From: Trichothermofontia sichuanensis B231
Lineage (GTDB): Bacteria > Cyanobacteriota > Cyanobacteriia > B231
DNA: 64,000 nt
Assembly: GCF_026240635.1 (NCBI RefSeq)
Contig: NZ_CP110848.1
Span: forward strand, 1,056,501 to 1,120,500
Direction of reading: 5' to 3'
The notes below the pieces were generated by a model. The model searched no databases and was not told where the DNA came from. It worked only from the letters and a program-made list of their open reading frames with translations. The translations under genes were made by a program, and so were the position numbers. Positions 40,751 to 50,114 of this stretch are shown in pieces (the first letter of the stretch is position 1; each line of letters starts with the position of its first letter).

Positions 40751-42976
40751 CTAGTTCTCGATCGTGATCGGTAGCGCCAGCGATTGGGCACCTTTTTGAT
40801 CAAACCAGGCGACGTTCTCTTGCACAAGCGTAAGCTGCAAAATATAGTTGCCAGGACGCGGGGGGGTAAGGATGCGGGCCGTAAGCAATGTGATTTCACC
40901 GGGGGCGACGGCAGTGGGAAAACGGGTACGTTCACCTTCTTGAATGGCAACGCGACCGTCGGGGTGTAACCAGTGGTAGGCGACGAAGACAGGCGGGACC
41001 TGCGCTGAATCCCAGGTGAAGTTGCTAGTATTTTTGAGGGTAAGGGGCAAAGTAATCGTTTGGGCTGGAGGCCATGCTGTCGGCAGGGGATCGCGGACAG
41101 TGATTTCATGGGCATAGACCGTTGGCTCAACTCGCACAGGTAATTCGTAGGCGAGGGGATAACTGTGTAGCACTTCGTTGTAGGGGGCTTCCACTACCAG
41201 ATCTAAAACGAGGCGATAGGAACCAGGGGTAACGGGAGTTTGAATGAGGCCGATCGCTGAGGTCGGCTGGCTGTGAGGGGCGGTGGAGCGCAGGTAAAGG
41301 TAATTATTGACGAGGGGAACGGGTGTGCGGCTAGCATCGGGGTAGAACCGCACCCGGAGTTTGGTACGGCCTACGGTGCGTCCTGTTTCGTAACCAAACC
41401 AAGGGGATTGCCCCGTATTTTCCAGGGTTGCCTGCAGGAGAAGGCGCTGATTGATATCCAGTCGCAGGGGGGAGGCCAGGGGGTGAGCGACTGCATCGTT
41501 GAGACGCAGCAGTTGGCCTTGAAACTCGGCCAGGTAGCGATCGGGATCGGGTAGGGGCGGCACGATTTGAAAGTAAATGTTGCTGGCTTCGCGCCGGAGT
41601 TGGGAATCGCGCCAATCCCACAGGCGATCGGTGTGCTGATCGACCGATAGGGGCACCGCATCCCAGTTGGCTTCTCCAAAGGCTCCGATCACCTGCACCC
41701 CACTGGACAATAGGGTTAACCCCAAACCAGCAGCGAGGGTAGCCGCGCTCGCCAAACGATACCGGGGTAGGGCTAATAGCCGCAGCAACCCGTCCCAAGC
41801 CTGGGCAATGAGGTAGGCCAGAATCGGCAACAAATCCACCATAAAACGGGGACCAAAGGTGAAGCCTGCCCACCAGATACTGTAAAAACAGTAGGTGAGA
41901 AACAGGACGATCGCTGCGCCCAACAAGACTAAGACTAACTGCTCATCCCGACAGGCCCGCCGTCGATACACTTGATAAGCACCCGGTAGAGCCAAAAGCA
42001 CGATCGGCGAATAAATCAATAATCCCCGACTAGGGCTAAACAACAAGCCCGTAAAACCTTCCCAACCTTGGACAAGGGTCCACCGATAGGGACTCTTAAT
42101 TTCAGTGGCATAGCCGCCAAAAGGGTTTTGGAAATAGTAGAGATTCCAAGCTACACTCAGGAGACAGGAAAGGGCACCGAGGAAAAAATAGAGCGATCGC
42201 CAGCGATAATGGTAGAGCACGTAAAGGGCAACGGCGATCGCAAACAGGATACTGGTAGGGCGCACACCCGGCAGCAGGCCACACAAGACCCCTGTGATAC
42301 CGACTAGCCCGTTTTGAACAGAGGCATTGGGGAGCCGATTAGCCTTGAAAAGGCACAACATGATGGCCACAATCAAGAGGTTAGCGATCGTGTGTTGCCA
42401 CAATCCCTGGGAATTGGTGACCCAGGTATTGGTTGCTATGCCCAAGACAAAACTGCCGATAAGGGCGACTGAGGGACTAAATTTCAGTCGTAGAATCTGA
42501 TAGAAAATAACAACTGAAAAAGCCGTTAAAATCGCCGCCGTTAAATGTTCATACACGAGACGACGCTCGTCAAAAGCAAGCTCAGTAAGCTGGAGCGGAT
42601 CAACGTAGTAGCCCAAGATCCAAGTTTTGAGGATAGCCTTAAACTCCAGCCATAGAAAAAATAGGACATAGAGGGGAAAGGCCACGATCGCAGGACCAAT
42701 TGGGTATAAGGACGTGAGATGACCGTTAGCAGATTCCACAAAAAAGTAGACATTGCCGCGATCGAAAAAATAGCTATCCCGGAAGTTATCAAAATGCAGA
42801 ATCCCATTTTTTAGCCAGTTAAAGGCCAGCAGCGTGTTCGGTACCGTGTCCCCGGATCCAATTTGACGATCGCTATACCAATAAACAAGCAAAGATGCCA
42901 CAAAAATAGAGGTGCTACTAATCCCTAGTTCCTGTTGCGAAAACCACTGTTTCGCCTGTCTCCAGGTGGGAATCAT
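40751..42976 (-). CDS. Multispanning membrane glycosyltransferase (GT-C / ArnT-PMT-like)
   Basis: 741 residues. The N-terminal about 440 residues hold ten or more membrane helices; a periplasmic first loop has the acidic pair of GT-C enzymes (SDRQIGSGDTVPN) and LTSLYPIGPAIVAFPLYVLF. The C-terminal about 300 residues are soluble and beta-rich (two similar sandwich-like halves with PVTPGSYRLVLDLV and PPRPGNYILQLTLV). It probably moves a sugar from a polyprenyl-phosphate donor outside the membrane. The GT2 gene just upstream (12 bases) is of the polyprenyl-phosphate-sugar synthase type and would make that donor. Confidence 0.85.
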   Translation of the reverse strand: MIPTWRQAKQWFSQQELGISSTSIFVASLLVYWYSDRQIGSGDTVPNTLLAFNWLKNGILHFDNFRDSYFFDRGNVYFFVESANGHLTSLYPIGPAIVAFPLYVLFFLWLEFKAILKTWILGYYVDPLQLTELAFDERRLVYEHLTAAILTAFSVVIFYQILRLKFSPSVALIGSFVLGIATNTWVTNSQGLWQHTIANLLIVAIMLCLFKANRLPNASVQNGLVGITGVLCGLLPGVRPTSILFAIAVALYVLYHYRWRSLYFFLGALSCLLSVAWNLYYFQNPFGGYATEIKSPYRWTLVQGWEGFTGLLFSPSRGLLIYSPIVLLALPGAYQVYRRRACRDEQLVLVLLGAAIVLFLTYCFYSIWWAGFTFGPRFMVDLLPILAYLIAQAWDGLLRLLALPRYRLASAATLAAGLGLTLLSSGVQVIGAFGEANWDAVPLSVDQHTDRLWDWRDSQLRREASNIYFQIVPPLPDPDRYLAEFQGQLLRLNDAVAHPLASPLRLDINQRLLLQATLENTGQSPWFGYETGRTVGRTKLRVRFYPDASRTPVPLVNNYLYLRSTAPHSQPTSAIGLIQTPVTPGSYRLVLDLVVEAPYNEVLHSYPLAYELPVRVEPTVYAHEITVRDPLPTAWPPAQTITLPLTLKNTSNFTWDSAQVPPVFVAYHWLHPDGRVAIQEGERTRFPTAVAPGEITLLTARILTPPRPGNYILQLTLVQENVAWFDQKGAQSLALPITIEN

Positions 42977-42988
42977 AGTTTAAACACC

Positions 42989-43678
42989 TTAGCGAAAGAG
43001 ATTATATTTAAGAATGCAGAAAATCGCCTGAAGACCATCGCGCCAGCCAATTTTCTTACCTTCTTTATAGGTTCGTCCATAATAGGAAATACCGACCTCG
43101 TAAATGCGGCAATTGAGTTTAGCAACCTTAGCCGTAATTTCGGGTTCAAACCCAAACCGATTTTCTTCAATTTTTATGGACTGGATAATCTCCCGCCGAA
43201 AGGCTTTATAGCAAGTCTCCATATCGGTTAGGTTGATGTTGGTCAACATATTCGAGAGGGTCGTCAAAAACTGATTCCCAACCATGTGCCAGTAATAGAC
43301 GACCCGGTGGGGTTGACTGCCCACAAACCGGGAGCCAAAGACCACATCAGCCTTATTATCGAGAATCGGCTTAATCATGACCGGATATTCTTGGGGGTCA
43401 TACTCCAAGTCAGCATCCTGCACAATGACAATGTCCCCAGTAGCTGCGGCAAAGCCACTCCGGAGAGCAGCCCCCTTCCCTGCGTTTTTGGGATGGTAGA
43501 TAACGCGATCGACCTCAGATTCTAGATATTCTTGCAAGTACTGGCGTGTGCCATCGCTGGAGGCATCATCCACCACGATAATCTCCTTATCCGCAATGGG
43601 AGAGGCCTTAACCGCAGCAATAACCTGGGAGATGGTACCGACTTCGTTATAGCAGGGGATGACAACGGAGAGTTTCAT
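42989..43678 (-). CDS. Glycosyltransferase family 2, dolichyl/undecaprenyl-phosphate sugar synthase type
   Basis: 229 residues. GT-A fold: [64 protein letters not shown] (DxD-type metal site DAD), FGSRFV, and [14 protein letters not shown] with [14 protein letters not shown]. It lacks the extra membrane domain. It makes polyprenyl-phosphate-sugar donors at the cytosolic face. Twelve bases upstream of the GT-C gene, clearly in one operon. Confidence 0.93.
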   Translation of the reverse strand: MKLSVVIPCYNEVGTISQVIAAVKASPIADKEIIVVDDASSDGTRQYLQEYLESEVDRVIYHPKNAGKGAALRSGFAAATGDIVIVQDADLEYDPQEYPVMIKPILDNKADVVFGSRFVGSQPHRVVYYWHMVGNQFLTTLSNMLTNINLTDMETCYKAFRREIIQSIKIEENRFGFEPEITAKVAKLNCRIYEVGISYYGRTYKEGKKIGWRDGLQAIFCILKYNLFR

Positions 43679-43732
43679 CGGTCTGCGACCCTAGGTAGGC
43701 AACGACTGACATGGCTCCGTTTATCCTAAACG

Positions 43733-44758
43733 CTAATTTAGAGTTAGTAAAGGGCGAAAACCATGTTTCACTGAAAGCTGCCCAATTTGCTGCATTTTCT
43801 CAACGGTAATTTGGTTACGCCCCCAGGAAAAGTTTGTATACCATTTCTCAAATTCCAGCAACATTGATTCAGCAAAACAGGCAAACAACTGACGGGCAGG
43901 GATATCCATCTTGACAATATCCATAATATGCCAGTCAATATCCAGCGAGTGCTCCACAATACCCCCCTTAAGGACATGAATACCAGGATGTTGTATCTGA
44001 CCTGCTAGATTTTTGGGATAGCCACCATCGATCAAGAGACAGGGCTGCCGGAGACGATCAGGATTCAGTTCGATTCCCTTGGGCATACTGGCTACCCAGA
44101 TAATGACATCAGCCAGGGGTAATGCTTCGTCCAGTCCCAAAATTTTACCCCTGCCCAATTCGGCCTGGAGTGCGGTCAACCGTTCCTGATCCCGAGCCAC
44201 CAGGAGCAGTTCGGCTACGTCCATCTGGGTATTTAGCCAGCGACACACAGCACTGCCGATATCCCCGGTTGCCCCACACACCGCGATCGTAGCCTTCGCG
44301 AGGTCGATGCCCAAACGAGGCGCGACCGCCTCCACCTGACGACAGATGATATAGGCAGTATGGGTATTCCCCGTCGTGAACCGTTCAAACTCCAAAGTCA
44401 CATTGCGGACCCGACTCATCTGGCCAAGGTTAAAGTTCTCAAAGACGATCGAAGAAAATCCCCCCAGCGCCGTAATGTTGATCCCGGCTTTTTGGGCATG
44501 GGCCATCGCATTGAGGATTTTGCGGATGGCGGCTTTAATGCGACGGTTAGCGAGCATTTCGGGCAGAAAGCACGATTCGACATAGCGCCCTTCGATTTCC
44601 TGGCCGGTAATGCTCGTAACACGGATGGTATCGACAATTTGAGGTGGGGCAGCACACCAAAAATCTAACCCTTGATCGGCGTATTCCGGATAGCCTAGCT
44701 CCCGTGCGACCGATTGCGCGTGTTCTAGGCTCGTAAGGTGACCAATAAGACCAAACAT
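43733..44758 (-). CDS. aar: Long-chain acyl-[acyl-carrier-protein] reductase
   Basis: 341 residues. It reduces fatty acyl-ACP to fatty aldehyde with NADPH, the first step of cyanobacterial alkane synthesis. Family landmarks: [71 protein letters not shown], the nucleotide-binding [13 protein letters not shown]...[16 protein letters not shown], and [27 protein letters not shown]. Its usual partner ado (aldehyde-deformylating oxygenase) is not immediately upstream; instead there is a 166-base spacer and tRNA-Arg. accA follows further down after two glycosyltransferases. Confidence 0.96.
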   Translation of the reverse strand: MFGLIGHLTSLEHAQSVARELGYPEYADQGLDFWCAAPPQIVDTIRVTSITGQEIEGRYVESCFLPEMLANRRIKAAIRKILNAMAHAQKAGINITALGGFSSIVFENFNLGQMSRVRNVTLEFERFTTGNTHTAYIICRQVEAVAPRLGIDLAKATIAVCGATGDIGSAVCRWLNTQMDVAELLLVARDQERLTALQAELGRGKILGLDEALPLADVIIWVASMPKGIELNPDRLRQPCLLIDGGYPKNLAGQIQHPGIHVLKGGIVEHSLDIDWHIMDIVKMDIPARQLFACFAESMLLEFEKWYTNFSWGRNQITVEKMQQIGQLSVKHGFRPLLTLN

Positions 44759-44924
44759 GAAGGTTAGTAACCAGGCTCCTGGGGCGAAAAGGTAAATAAA
44801 AATTTAAGTCTCTTCAGAAATATACAACATCTTGGTCATGACTAAGCCCGCTGCCTAGCCATACGCCTTGGCCCTACTTGCTCTTATCCATGAGCGTCTA
44901 GCCCTCACTCATGGAACTTTCAAA

Positions 44925-44998
44925 CGGGCGAGGAGGGATTCGAACCCCCGACACCGTGGTCCGTAGCCACGTGCTCTAGTCCACTGAGCTACACGCCC
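44925..44998 (-). tRNA. tRNA-Arg (anticodon ACG)
   Basis: The minus strand folds as a cloverleaf: acceptor GGGCGTG with CTCGCCC (one T-T mismatch at the sixth pair), D arm GCTC...GAGC, anticodon stem CGTGG/CCACG with loop CTACGGA (ACG), T arm GGGGG TTCGAAT CCCTC. Discriminator G, no encoded CCA. It closely resembles plastid trnR-ACG. A34 is expected to be deaminated to inosine. Confidence 0.95.
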
Positions 44999-45106
44999 TT
45001 AGCTCCGGATAATCATCCTAACACAGAAGTCGGCTATCGTCACAAATGTTAATGCTTTCGGCGACACACTGGGGCGAGGGGGCGATCGCGCGTCGATCCG
45101 TCAAGC

Positions 45107-45213
45107 TATAGTCATTGCAATTTAGGCTAAAACAGCCCCCTCACCGCCAGCCCCTCTCCCAGACCCGGAGAGGGGAGTGAAAAACTGTATCGTTCTTATT
45201 TGGATTGACCATA
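45107..45213 (+). repeat. MITE-like repeat family 1, copy 7
   Basis: 107 bp; left TATAGTCATTGCAATTTAGG, right ATTTGGATTGACCATA; internal hairpin CCCCTCTCCC AGACC CGGAGAGGGG. Confidence 0.85.
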
Positions 45214-45253
45214 AAGTACAGTTTTACAGGGGTAGGCCGGGTGCGCCCCGCTG

Positions 45254-45413
45254 GTGCGGCCCTCACCCTAACCCTCTCCCAGACCCGGAGAGGGATTGAG
45301 GGTGAGGGTTTGCTTCTCCCCACTTGGGAGAAGGGGGTGGGGGATGAGGGCTGCCAGTCGGATCGAGAGCCAAGCCTTAACTGTGTACTGAGTAAATTAG
45401 GTAAAGGCTGTAT
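45254..45413 (+). repeat. Dispersed hairpin repeat family 2, copy 3
   Basis: GTGCGGCCCTCACCC ... GGGATGAGGGCTGCC plus the conserved tail AACTGTGTACTGAGTAAATTAGG and AAAGGCTGTA, aligned with the 8501 copy over its whole length. The remaining spacer to 45681 has an 11-bp tandem repeat (GACTAATTATGACTAATTATG near 45590) and no convincing gene. Confidence 0.75.
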
Positions 45414-45681
45414 GACAAGGGCTAGAACAGTAGATGCGACAACGGGAATATACTAGGGCAGCCCAGTAATGAGTTTAGACAAGGTTGACAGACAGTAAGC
45501 GTTGGCAGGTGGGCACACTGGTAAGCTAACCAGTCGAGCAGCTATCGCAGGGGCAGTTTCCCGTTGGCTCGGGAGTACGAAAATATTCTGGACTAATTAT
45601 GACTAATTATGATATTCCAGAGGACAAATGCCAGAACCACTTGATATCCTCGATGCTGCGCTTCGACGCGCTAATGCAAAT

Positions 45682-46629
45682 TTAGGCTATTTGTTTATTC
45701 CTAAAACCAGTCAACTTCACGGGTGGGTCCAGAGTTGTGAGGTCCTCAATGTTGCCGAGCATGGTTGCGCAAATTGCATCCAAAGGCAGATCGTTGGGAT
45801 CGCGGCCAAAGGGATTTTCGATTTCTATCCCGATTTCTTCAATTCCAAAGAGGGTAAAGCTTATCAAAGCTACGATCGGTCCTGTCCACCAGCCTAACTC
45901 ACTCACAAATTGAAAAGGGAGCGTTAAACAATAAATCAGCAATAATTGCTTCAGGTGGATAGCGTAGGCCAAGGGAATGGGCGTTTTTAGAATACGTTCA
46001 CAGCCGCCTAAAGTATCGACCATACTATTAACCAGATTTTGTAGGGTGTTCAACTGATAAATATTTAAGCAGTGTCGATGGTATTGCTGTTGAAGATAAT
46101 CACTGATCCAGAAAGCAACACCCAAGGGAGGATTATGCAGCAATTGTAGTTTTTCATAGTAATCCGTCGATAGAAGATGCGCAAGTTCTTCGTTAACCTT
46201 TTCTTGGCGCAGATGGAGTTTAGTTGCAACCGCAAAGGCTACTAAGAGGCGTAAGGCAGCCTTTTTAGCCTCGCGATCGGCGGGTTCTTTCTCCGCAACG
46301 ATGACCCAGATCTGACGAGCCAAATTCCGCACGGTATTGACTAAAGCGCCCCAAAGCTTGCGACCTTCCCAAAAGCGTTCATAGGCCGTATTCGTGCGAA
46401 AGACCAGGAGTAAACCCAACACAATGTTGGGGATCACTCCTGCCAGGATGGGGAGCGCAACGGGCCAACCGAGGGTATATAGAACGGTGATGAGTTCGCC
46501 AAATAGCCCACAGAGGATCGTGCGGGGTAATACAGCCGGTAGGACCGACCCCCGCACCTGAAGCACAAAGCGAAACCAGGGCCGTTCATGCCAAAGGCGG
46601 AGCCGATACTGACGCAATTTTCGGTTCAT
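45682..46629 (-). CDS. Bestrophin-family anion channel-like protein
   Basis: 315 residues from ATG 46629 (MNRKLRQYRLRLWHERPWF). Bestrophin/UPF0187 features: the first helix GSVLPAVLPRTILCGLFGELITVLY, the segment FRTNTAYERFWEGRKLWGALVNTVRNLARQ, and the C-terminal LIYCLTLPFQFVSELGWWTGPIVALISFTLFGIEEIGIEIENPFG with the acidic end FGRDPNDLPLD. Bacterial and thylakoid members form pentameric anion channels, in algae linked to bicarbonate supply. The upstream neighbour is a pentapeptide protein on the same strand (21-base gap), so co-transcription is likely. Confidence 0.93.
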   Translation of the reverse strand: MNRKLRQYRLRLWHERPWFRFVLQVRGSVLPAVLPRTILCGLFGELITVLYTLGWPVALPILAGVIPNIVLGLLLVFRTNTAYERFWEGRKLWGALVNTVRNLARQIWVIVAEKEPADREAKKAALRLLVAFAVATKLHLRQEKVNEELAHLLSTDYYEKLQLLHNPPLGVAFWISDYLQQQYHRHCLNIYQLNTLQNLVNSMVDTLGGCERILKTPIPLAYAIHLKQLLLIYCLTLPFQFVSELGWWTGPIVALISFTLFGIEEIGIEIENPFGRDPNDLPLDAICATMLGNIEDLTTLDPPVKLTGFRNKQIA

Positions 46630-46650
46630 AGGGGGTATCGAGCGCAACTC

Positions 46651-47262
46651 CTAGGGCTGGGCTTCCAGGGGGGTTCCTGCCAAACACGTTCCTGTTAAAA
46701 TCGCTCCTGTCCAAACCGCTTGCGCCACTTGGGCACAGAGGAGATTTGCCTGGGATAGGTTTGCCCCCCGCAGGATTGCTCCCATGAGGATCGCCTCTTC
46801 CAAATCCGCTTGGGACAGATCGGCCCCCGACAAATTAGCAGCGCTGAGGTCAGCCTGTGGCAAAATCGCCTCGACGAGGGTGGCGCCGCGCAAGTCTGCC
46901 CCCCGTAAATCCGCTGCGCTGAGATCGACCCGCGTCAGTAGGGCACCAGTGAGAAATGCCCCCGCCAAACTGGTTTGACGGAGGGTGGCATCCAGTAAAT
47001 TAGCCCCGCGTAAATCCGCATTGCGAGCATCTGCCTCACAAAGGTTAGCCCCCAGTAAATCGGCCCCGCGCAGATTCGCCCGCAGGATAGCCCCCCGGAG
47101 ATCAGCCCCACTCAAATCGGCTCCGCGCAAATTCGCCTGGGAGAGATCCACGCCAGCGAGTTGTGCCCCCGCCAGATCGACCCCCGCCAGATCGGCCTGG
47201 ACTAAGTTCTGGCGTTGACCAGCGCGAATGGCGGCCAGATCTAAGGGCGCAGTCGGTGTCAT
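46651..47262 (-). CDS. Pentapeptide-repeat protein
   Basis: 203 residues built almost entirely from A(D/N)LxG-type pentapeptides (for example ADLAGVDLAGAQLAGVDLSQ), about 30 repeats forming a right-handed quadrilateral beta-helix. Repeat registration slips once near ILRANLRG. No signal peptide, so cytosolic. Function of most cyanobacterial members is unknown; it could be a docking scaffold. Its ATG overlaps the stop of the DICT/HD gene (ATGA at 47259-47262). Confidence 0.93.
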   Translation of the reverse strand: MTPTAPLDLAAIRAGQRQNLVQADLAGVDLAGAQLAGVDLSQANLRGADLSGADLRGAILRANLRGADLLGANLCEADARNADLRGANLLDATLRQTSLAGAFLTGALLTRVDLSAADLRGADLRGATLVEAILPQADLSAANLSGADLSQADLEEAILMGAILRGANLSQANLLCAQVAQAVWTGAILTGTCLAGTPLEAQP

Positions 47263-48722
47263 GGGCTAACCTCCGATCGGGCAGCCTTTGTAGGAGTCAC
47301 GGGGGTATCTTCCAGCCAAACCGGGGGTAATTGACTCGGGCGATCGGGCAATTGCATCATTCCCAGTTCTGTCAACCGGATCACATGGCTCAGCACCTCC
47401 AGTAAGCCAGGATCGAAGCGTTTCCCACTGCGTTCTTGGCATTTTTCTAGGGCTTGGCGGAGACTGAGGGCGGGCCGATCGCCCCGTGCCTGGGTCATTT
47501 CCTGGAAATAGGCTACTAGGCCCAGAATGCGCGACTCCAGGGGAATAGCATCCCCCTTGAGGCCCTCAGGCCGACCACTGCCATCCCAATGTTCGAGGTG
47601 GTGTCGCACAATTTCCGTGACGGCCTCTAATTCTGGCATTGCTGCTAACAGTTGGGCACTGAGTTGGGCGCGATCGCGCCATAGGATCAGACTGGCGTCG
47701 TCTAAATCACTGGCCATCTGGGTAAACACTTCACTGGGGGCCTCGGCCAAACCAATCCGAAACAACAAGCCAGCTAACCGAAGGCGACGGAGATTAAGGG
47801 TGGGTAGGTCGAGCAACTGTCCCAGGGTTTCTGACAGGGCTGCGACTTGCAACGAAGCGACGGGATTCCAACGATCGCGCTCATCCACCCGTTGGGCCAT
47901 CCGGAGAAAGGCTTGCAGCTTATTGGCTGCCAGGTTGCGATTCAGCCGCAGGGCACGCCCCTCCAGTTCCCATAATTCCCGTGCCTGCCGATTCACCGTC
48001 ACCAACTGCTGCTGGCTGGTCTGCAAGTAGGTGACAATCCGGGTAATCACGCCTGTGAGATCGGCGGCAGTAGGACTGGGATGGGCTGCAATGTCGGCCT
48101 GGGCCTGACTCAAACGCTCGGCTAGGGCGGCATCATAATCCCCCAAACGTTGAATCAACAGGGTTGCCGTGGTCGTCACGAGGGCGCGATCAAAAGTCCA
48201 CAGGCCATAAAACTTGCGTTCCGTATCGGTTTCTGGCTGCTCTGCCCGGTAGTCCTCCAGCGCCAACTCCCGACACAGAACCATTGCGGCATAATCCGGA
48301 GCCAAAATTACCAGGTTCCATTCCTGAGCTAGTGGATCTTGCGCATCGAGATCAACCAGGGTCACATTCGCTAGTTGGCTGGTGGGGTGTTCAGCAAAGC
48401 CACTGTCGGCTACGGCAGCGATCGCCACCGCACGGGAACACTGGGCTAAGTCGTAGTAGCGATCGGCTTCCTGGAGATACCACTTGCCCTGTTGAAAGGT
48501 CACCAGGATCAGGGGATAAGGGGGGGCGGCATCGGTGGCTCCAGTGGCTCCAGTGGCGCCGGTGGCCACTGGTTGAGTCTCCCTCGATCGCTGCAAAACA
48601 TAGTCTTCGAGGGCATGGCAGAGGGCAATCAAGGTGTTCTTAAAATACACCCCATAACTGGCCGGCAGTTGTCCACCAGGAAGAGAGGCTTTTAGCTGGG
48701 TCAGCGTAAATTCTCGAACCAT
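47259..48722 (-). CDS. DICT sensory domain protein with degenerate HD-GYP-like domain
   Basis: 487 residues. The N-terminal DICT domain (about 1-200) has LPASYGVYFKNTLIALCHALEDYVL, VTFQQGKWYLQEADRYYDLAQCSRAV, AEHPTSQLANV and ERKFYGLWTF. A coiled linker follows, then an HD-GYP-like domain (about 290-450). The first HD metal motif is lost (LLFRIGLAEAPSEVF where HDIGK is expected), while HHLEHWDGSGRPEGLKGDAIPLESRILGLVAYF keeps the second half but with GRP in place of GYP. Probably a sensor without phosphodiesterase activity. A 9-bp tandem repeat at 48533-48562 encodes ATG-ATG-ATG tripeptides. Confidence 0.9.
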   Translation of the reverse strand: MVREFTLTQLKASLPGGQLPASYGVYFKNTLIALCHALEDYVLQRSRETQPVATGATGATGATDAAPPYPLILVTFQQGKWYLQEADRYYDLAQCSRAVAIAAVADSGFAEHPTSQLANVTLVDLDAQDPLAQEWNLVILAPDYAAMVLCRELALEDYRAEQPETDTERKFYGLWTFDRALVTTTATLLIQRLGDYDAALAERLSQAQADIAAHPSPTAADLTGVITRIVTYLQTSQQQLVTVNRQARELWELEGRALRLNRNLAANKLQAFLRMAQRVDERDRWNPVASLQVAALSETLGQLLDLPTLNLRRLRLAGLLFRIGLAEAPSEVFTQMASDLDDASLILWRDRAQLSAQLLAAMPELEAVTEIVRHHLEHWDGSGRPEGLKGDAIPLESRILGLVAYFQEMTQARGDRPALSLRQALEKCQERSGKRFDPGLLEVLSHVIRLTELGMMQLPDRPSQLPPVWLEDTPVTPTKAARSEVSP

Positions 48723-48924
48723 GCCAGCTTATGTGCGATCGACTATTTTCCATGATTCCATACTTTTTGACCTGCCTACCGACCTAACTTCAGGTGGATT
48801 GCTCCGGATCGGGCACTGGGATGGGTGAATACAGCCAAGTGCGTTGATTGACTGATACAACTCGAACTGCCCTTACCTCAACCTCTCTGCCAGAGTGGGC
48901 GAGGGACTGGTGAACCAGGGGTTA
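48723..48924. other. Spacer, nothing recognised
   Basis: No gene or clear signal was found apart from a decayed CCTCTCTGCCAGAGTGGGCGAGG hairpin near 48880-48905 resembling the repeat families. Confidence 0.5.
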
Positions 48925-49033
48925 AGGATTTAGGAGTAAGGACAGAGAAGTGAGAAGTGAGGGAAACTGAGCAACTCTCTCCGTTCTCTTGCCTCGCTTC
49001 TCTCCCCTCCCGTGAGGGGCAAAGATGGGTCAG
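48925..49033 (+). repeat. Dispersed repeat family 3, copy 2
   Basis: TTAGGAGTAAGGACAGAGAA, GTGAGAAGTGAGGGAAACTG, AGCAACTCTCTCCGTTCTCT, TGCCTCGCTTCTCTCCCCTC and CGTGAGGGGCAAAGATGGGT match the copy at 35505-35640 in order. Downstream, AGCTAAGCCATTAC is tandemly repeated at 49120-49147. Confidence 0.7.
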
Positions 49034-49216
49034 TCAACCGGGCGAAGCGCGTCATCCATGCGACTGGCCAGTTCCTAGCGGGCTTTGGAACTTCCCCCCC
49101 CCGCGATCACGTCGTTAACAGCTAAGCCATTACAGCTAAGCCATTACAAATCAACAAATTTGCAGCCAGACGTTCCCCCAAATAACCCAGTATGATTAAA
49201 GTAGGAGTTTTTTAAC

Positions 49217-49264
49217 ATGAGCCAACTCCCCCGTGCCGTTTTGCAAAATGGTGAGAAGAGGTAA
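49217..49264 (+). CDS. Candidate 15-codon leader ORF before the porin-like gene
   Basis: Encodes MSQLPRAVLQNGEKR. It has its own Shine-Dalgarno (GTAGGAG, 10 bases upstream of ATG) and ends three bases before the ATG of the next gene, whose ribosome site (GAGAAGAGG) lies inside it. This layout would allow translational coupling or attenuation. Could be coincidental. Confidence 0.3.
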   Translation: MSQLPRAVLQNGEKR

Positions 49265-49267
49265 ACT

Positions 49268-50020
49268 ATGCGATCAGTATCAATGCACCAGGGTGTTCAA
49301 CTCTGCGGGATAATTTCTCTGGCGCTCATCGGTAGCAGCGTAGCAGCCCACGCGCAAGCTGTCTATTCCAACTATCAATACAACGCATTGCCTCCCCCAC
49401 CCCCGCAGGCAATTCCGGTCCTGTCGCCAACCCAATACCAAGCACAGCAGCAGATTGAATTTGAACCCCTGCCTTCTTCTAACCTGCCACCGGCCTCTGT
49501 TTCGCCAGTTGGGCCAGACTATACGCTCAACGGCACCCCACTCAACGGCACCCCACCAGGGATTGTGGTGGTGCAAACCCAATCCCCGCGGCGGAGTTAT
49601 ATCGGTGTTGGGGGGGTGATTGGGACGAGTAATCCTGATCCAGAGAATATCGTTGCCCCAACGGGGGGTGCGTTTGCCGTTTTTGGCAAGATTGGGTTTA
49701 CGGATAACCTATCTTTGCACTCCTCTGCCGCGTTTCGCGACGATCGCAGCAACCTTATCTTTGCGCTGACGGGCGAAGCGCCGATCCGAAGTGTGAGCAC
49801 CGGACGTACCCTCATGATTCCCTATTTAGGGGGTGGCGTGCTTGTCAATACAGGCGATCGGAATGGAACCTATCCCGTTATCTCGACAGGGGTGGATGCG
49901 CCGCTTTCCCGTGATGTGAGCACAACGGTGCGCATGGATGTGGGCTTTGGCGGTCGCAGTACCGATGTGGGCTTTGGCCTGGGGTTGAACTATAACTTCA
50001 ATCTAGGGGCTTTTAAGTAG
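49268..50020 (+). CDS. Outer-membrane beta-barrel protein
   Basis: 250 residues. Signal peptide about 1-31 (LIGSSVAAHAQA cleavage). A Pro/Gln/Tyr-rich linker follows (about 35-105), then a barrel-like domain (about 115-250) with alternating strands: SYIGVGGVIGTSN, GGAFAVFGKIGFTDNLSLHSSAAFRDD, NLIFALTGEAPI, TLMIPYLGGGVLVNT and the C-terminal VGFGGRSTDVGFGLGLNYNFNLGAFK. The final Phe-like tail fits outer-membrane insertion. Cargo or role is unknown. Confidence 0.82.
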   Translation: MRSVSMHQGVQLCGIISLALIGSSVAAHAQAVYSNYQYNALPPPPPQAIPVLSPTQYQAQQQIEFEPLPSSNLPPASVSPVGPDYTLNGTPLNGTPPGIVVVQTQSPRRSYIGVGGVIGTSNPDPENIVAPTGGAFAVFGKIGFTDNLSLHSSAAFRDDRSNLIFALTGEAPIRSVSTGRTLMIPYLGGGVLVNTGDRNGTYPVISTGVDAPLSRDVSTTVRMDVGFGGRSTDVGFGLGLNYNFNLGAFK

Positions 50021-50114
50021 GGCTGTTGCGCTTGAGTCAAGTTCTGGGAGCAACGATCGCCGTACAGTCTATCTCCCAGAGCGGGGGAGGTGCTCATCCA
50101 GCCAGAGTTTGGGG

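Noticed and set aside
45628-45897. Plus-strand ORF of 89 codons starting MPEPLDILDAALRRANANLG with a good ribosome site
   Set aside because: Four-fifths of it is antisense to the well-supported bestrophin gene; only the first 18 codons lie outside. No family recognised.
48533-48562. 9-bp tandem repeat (GGCTCCAGT) considered as a mobile or CRISPR-like repeat
   Set aside because: It is a short in-frame repeat inside the DICT/HD gene encoding Ala-Thr-Gly units.
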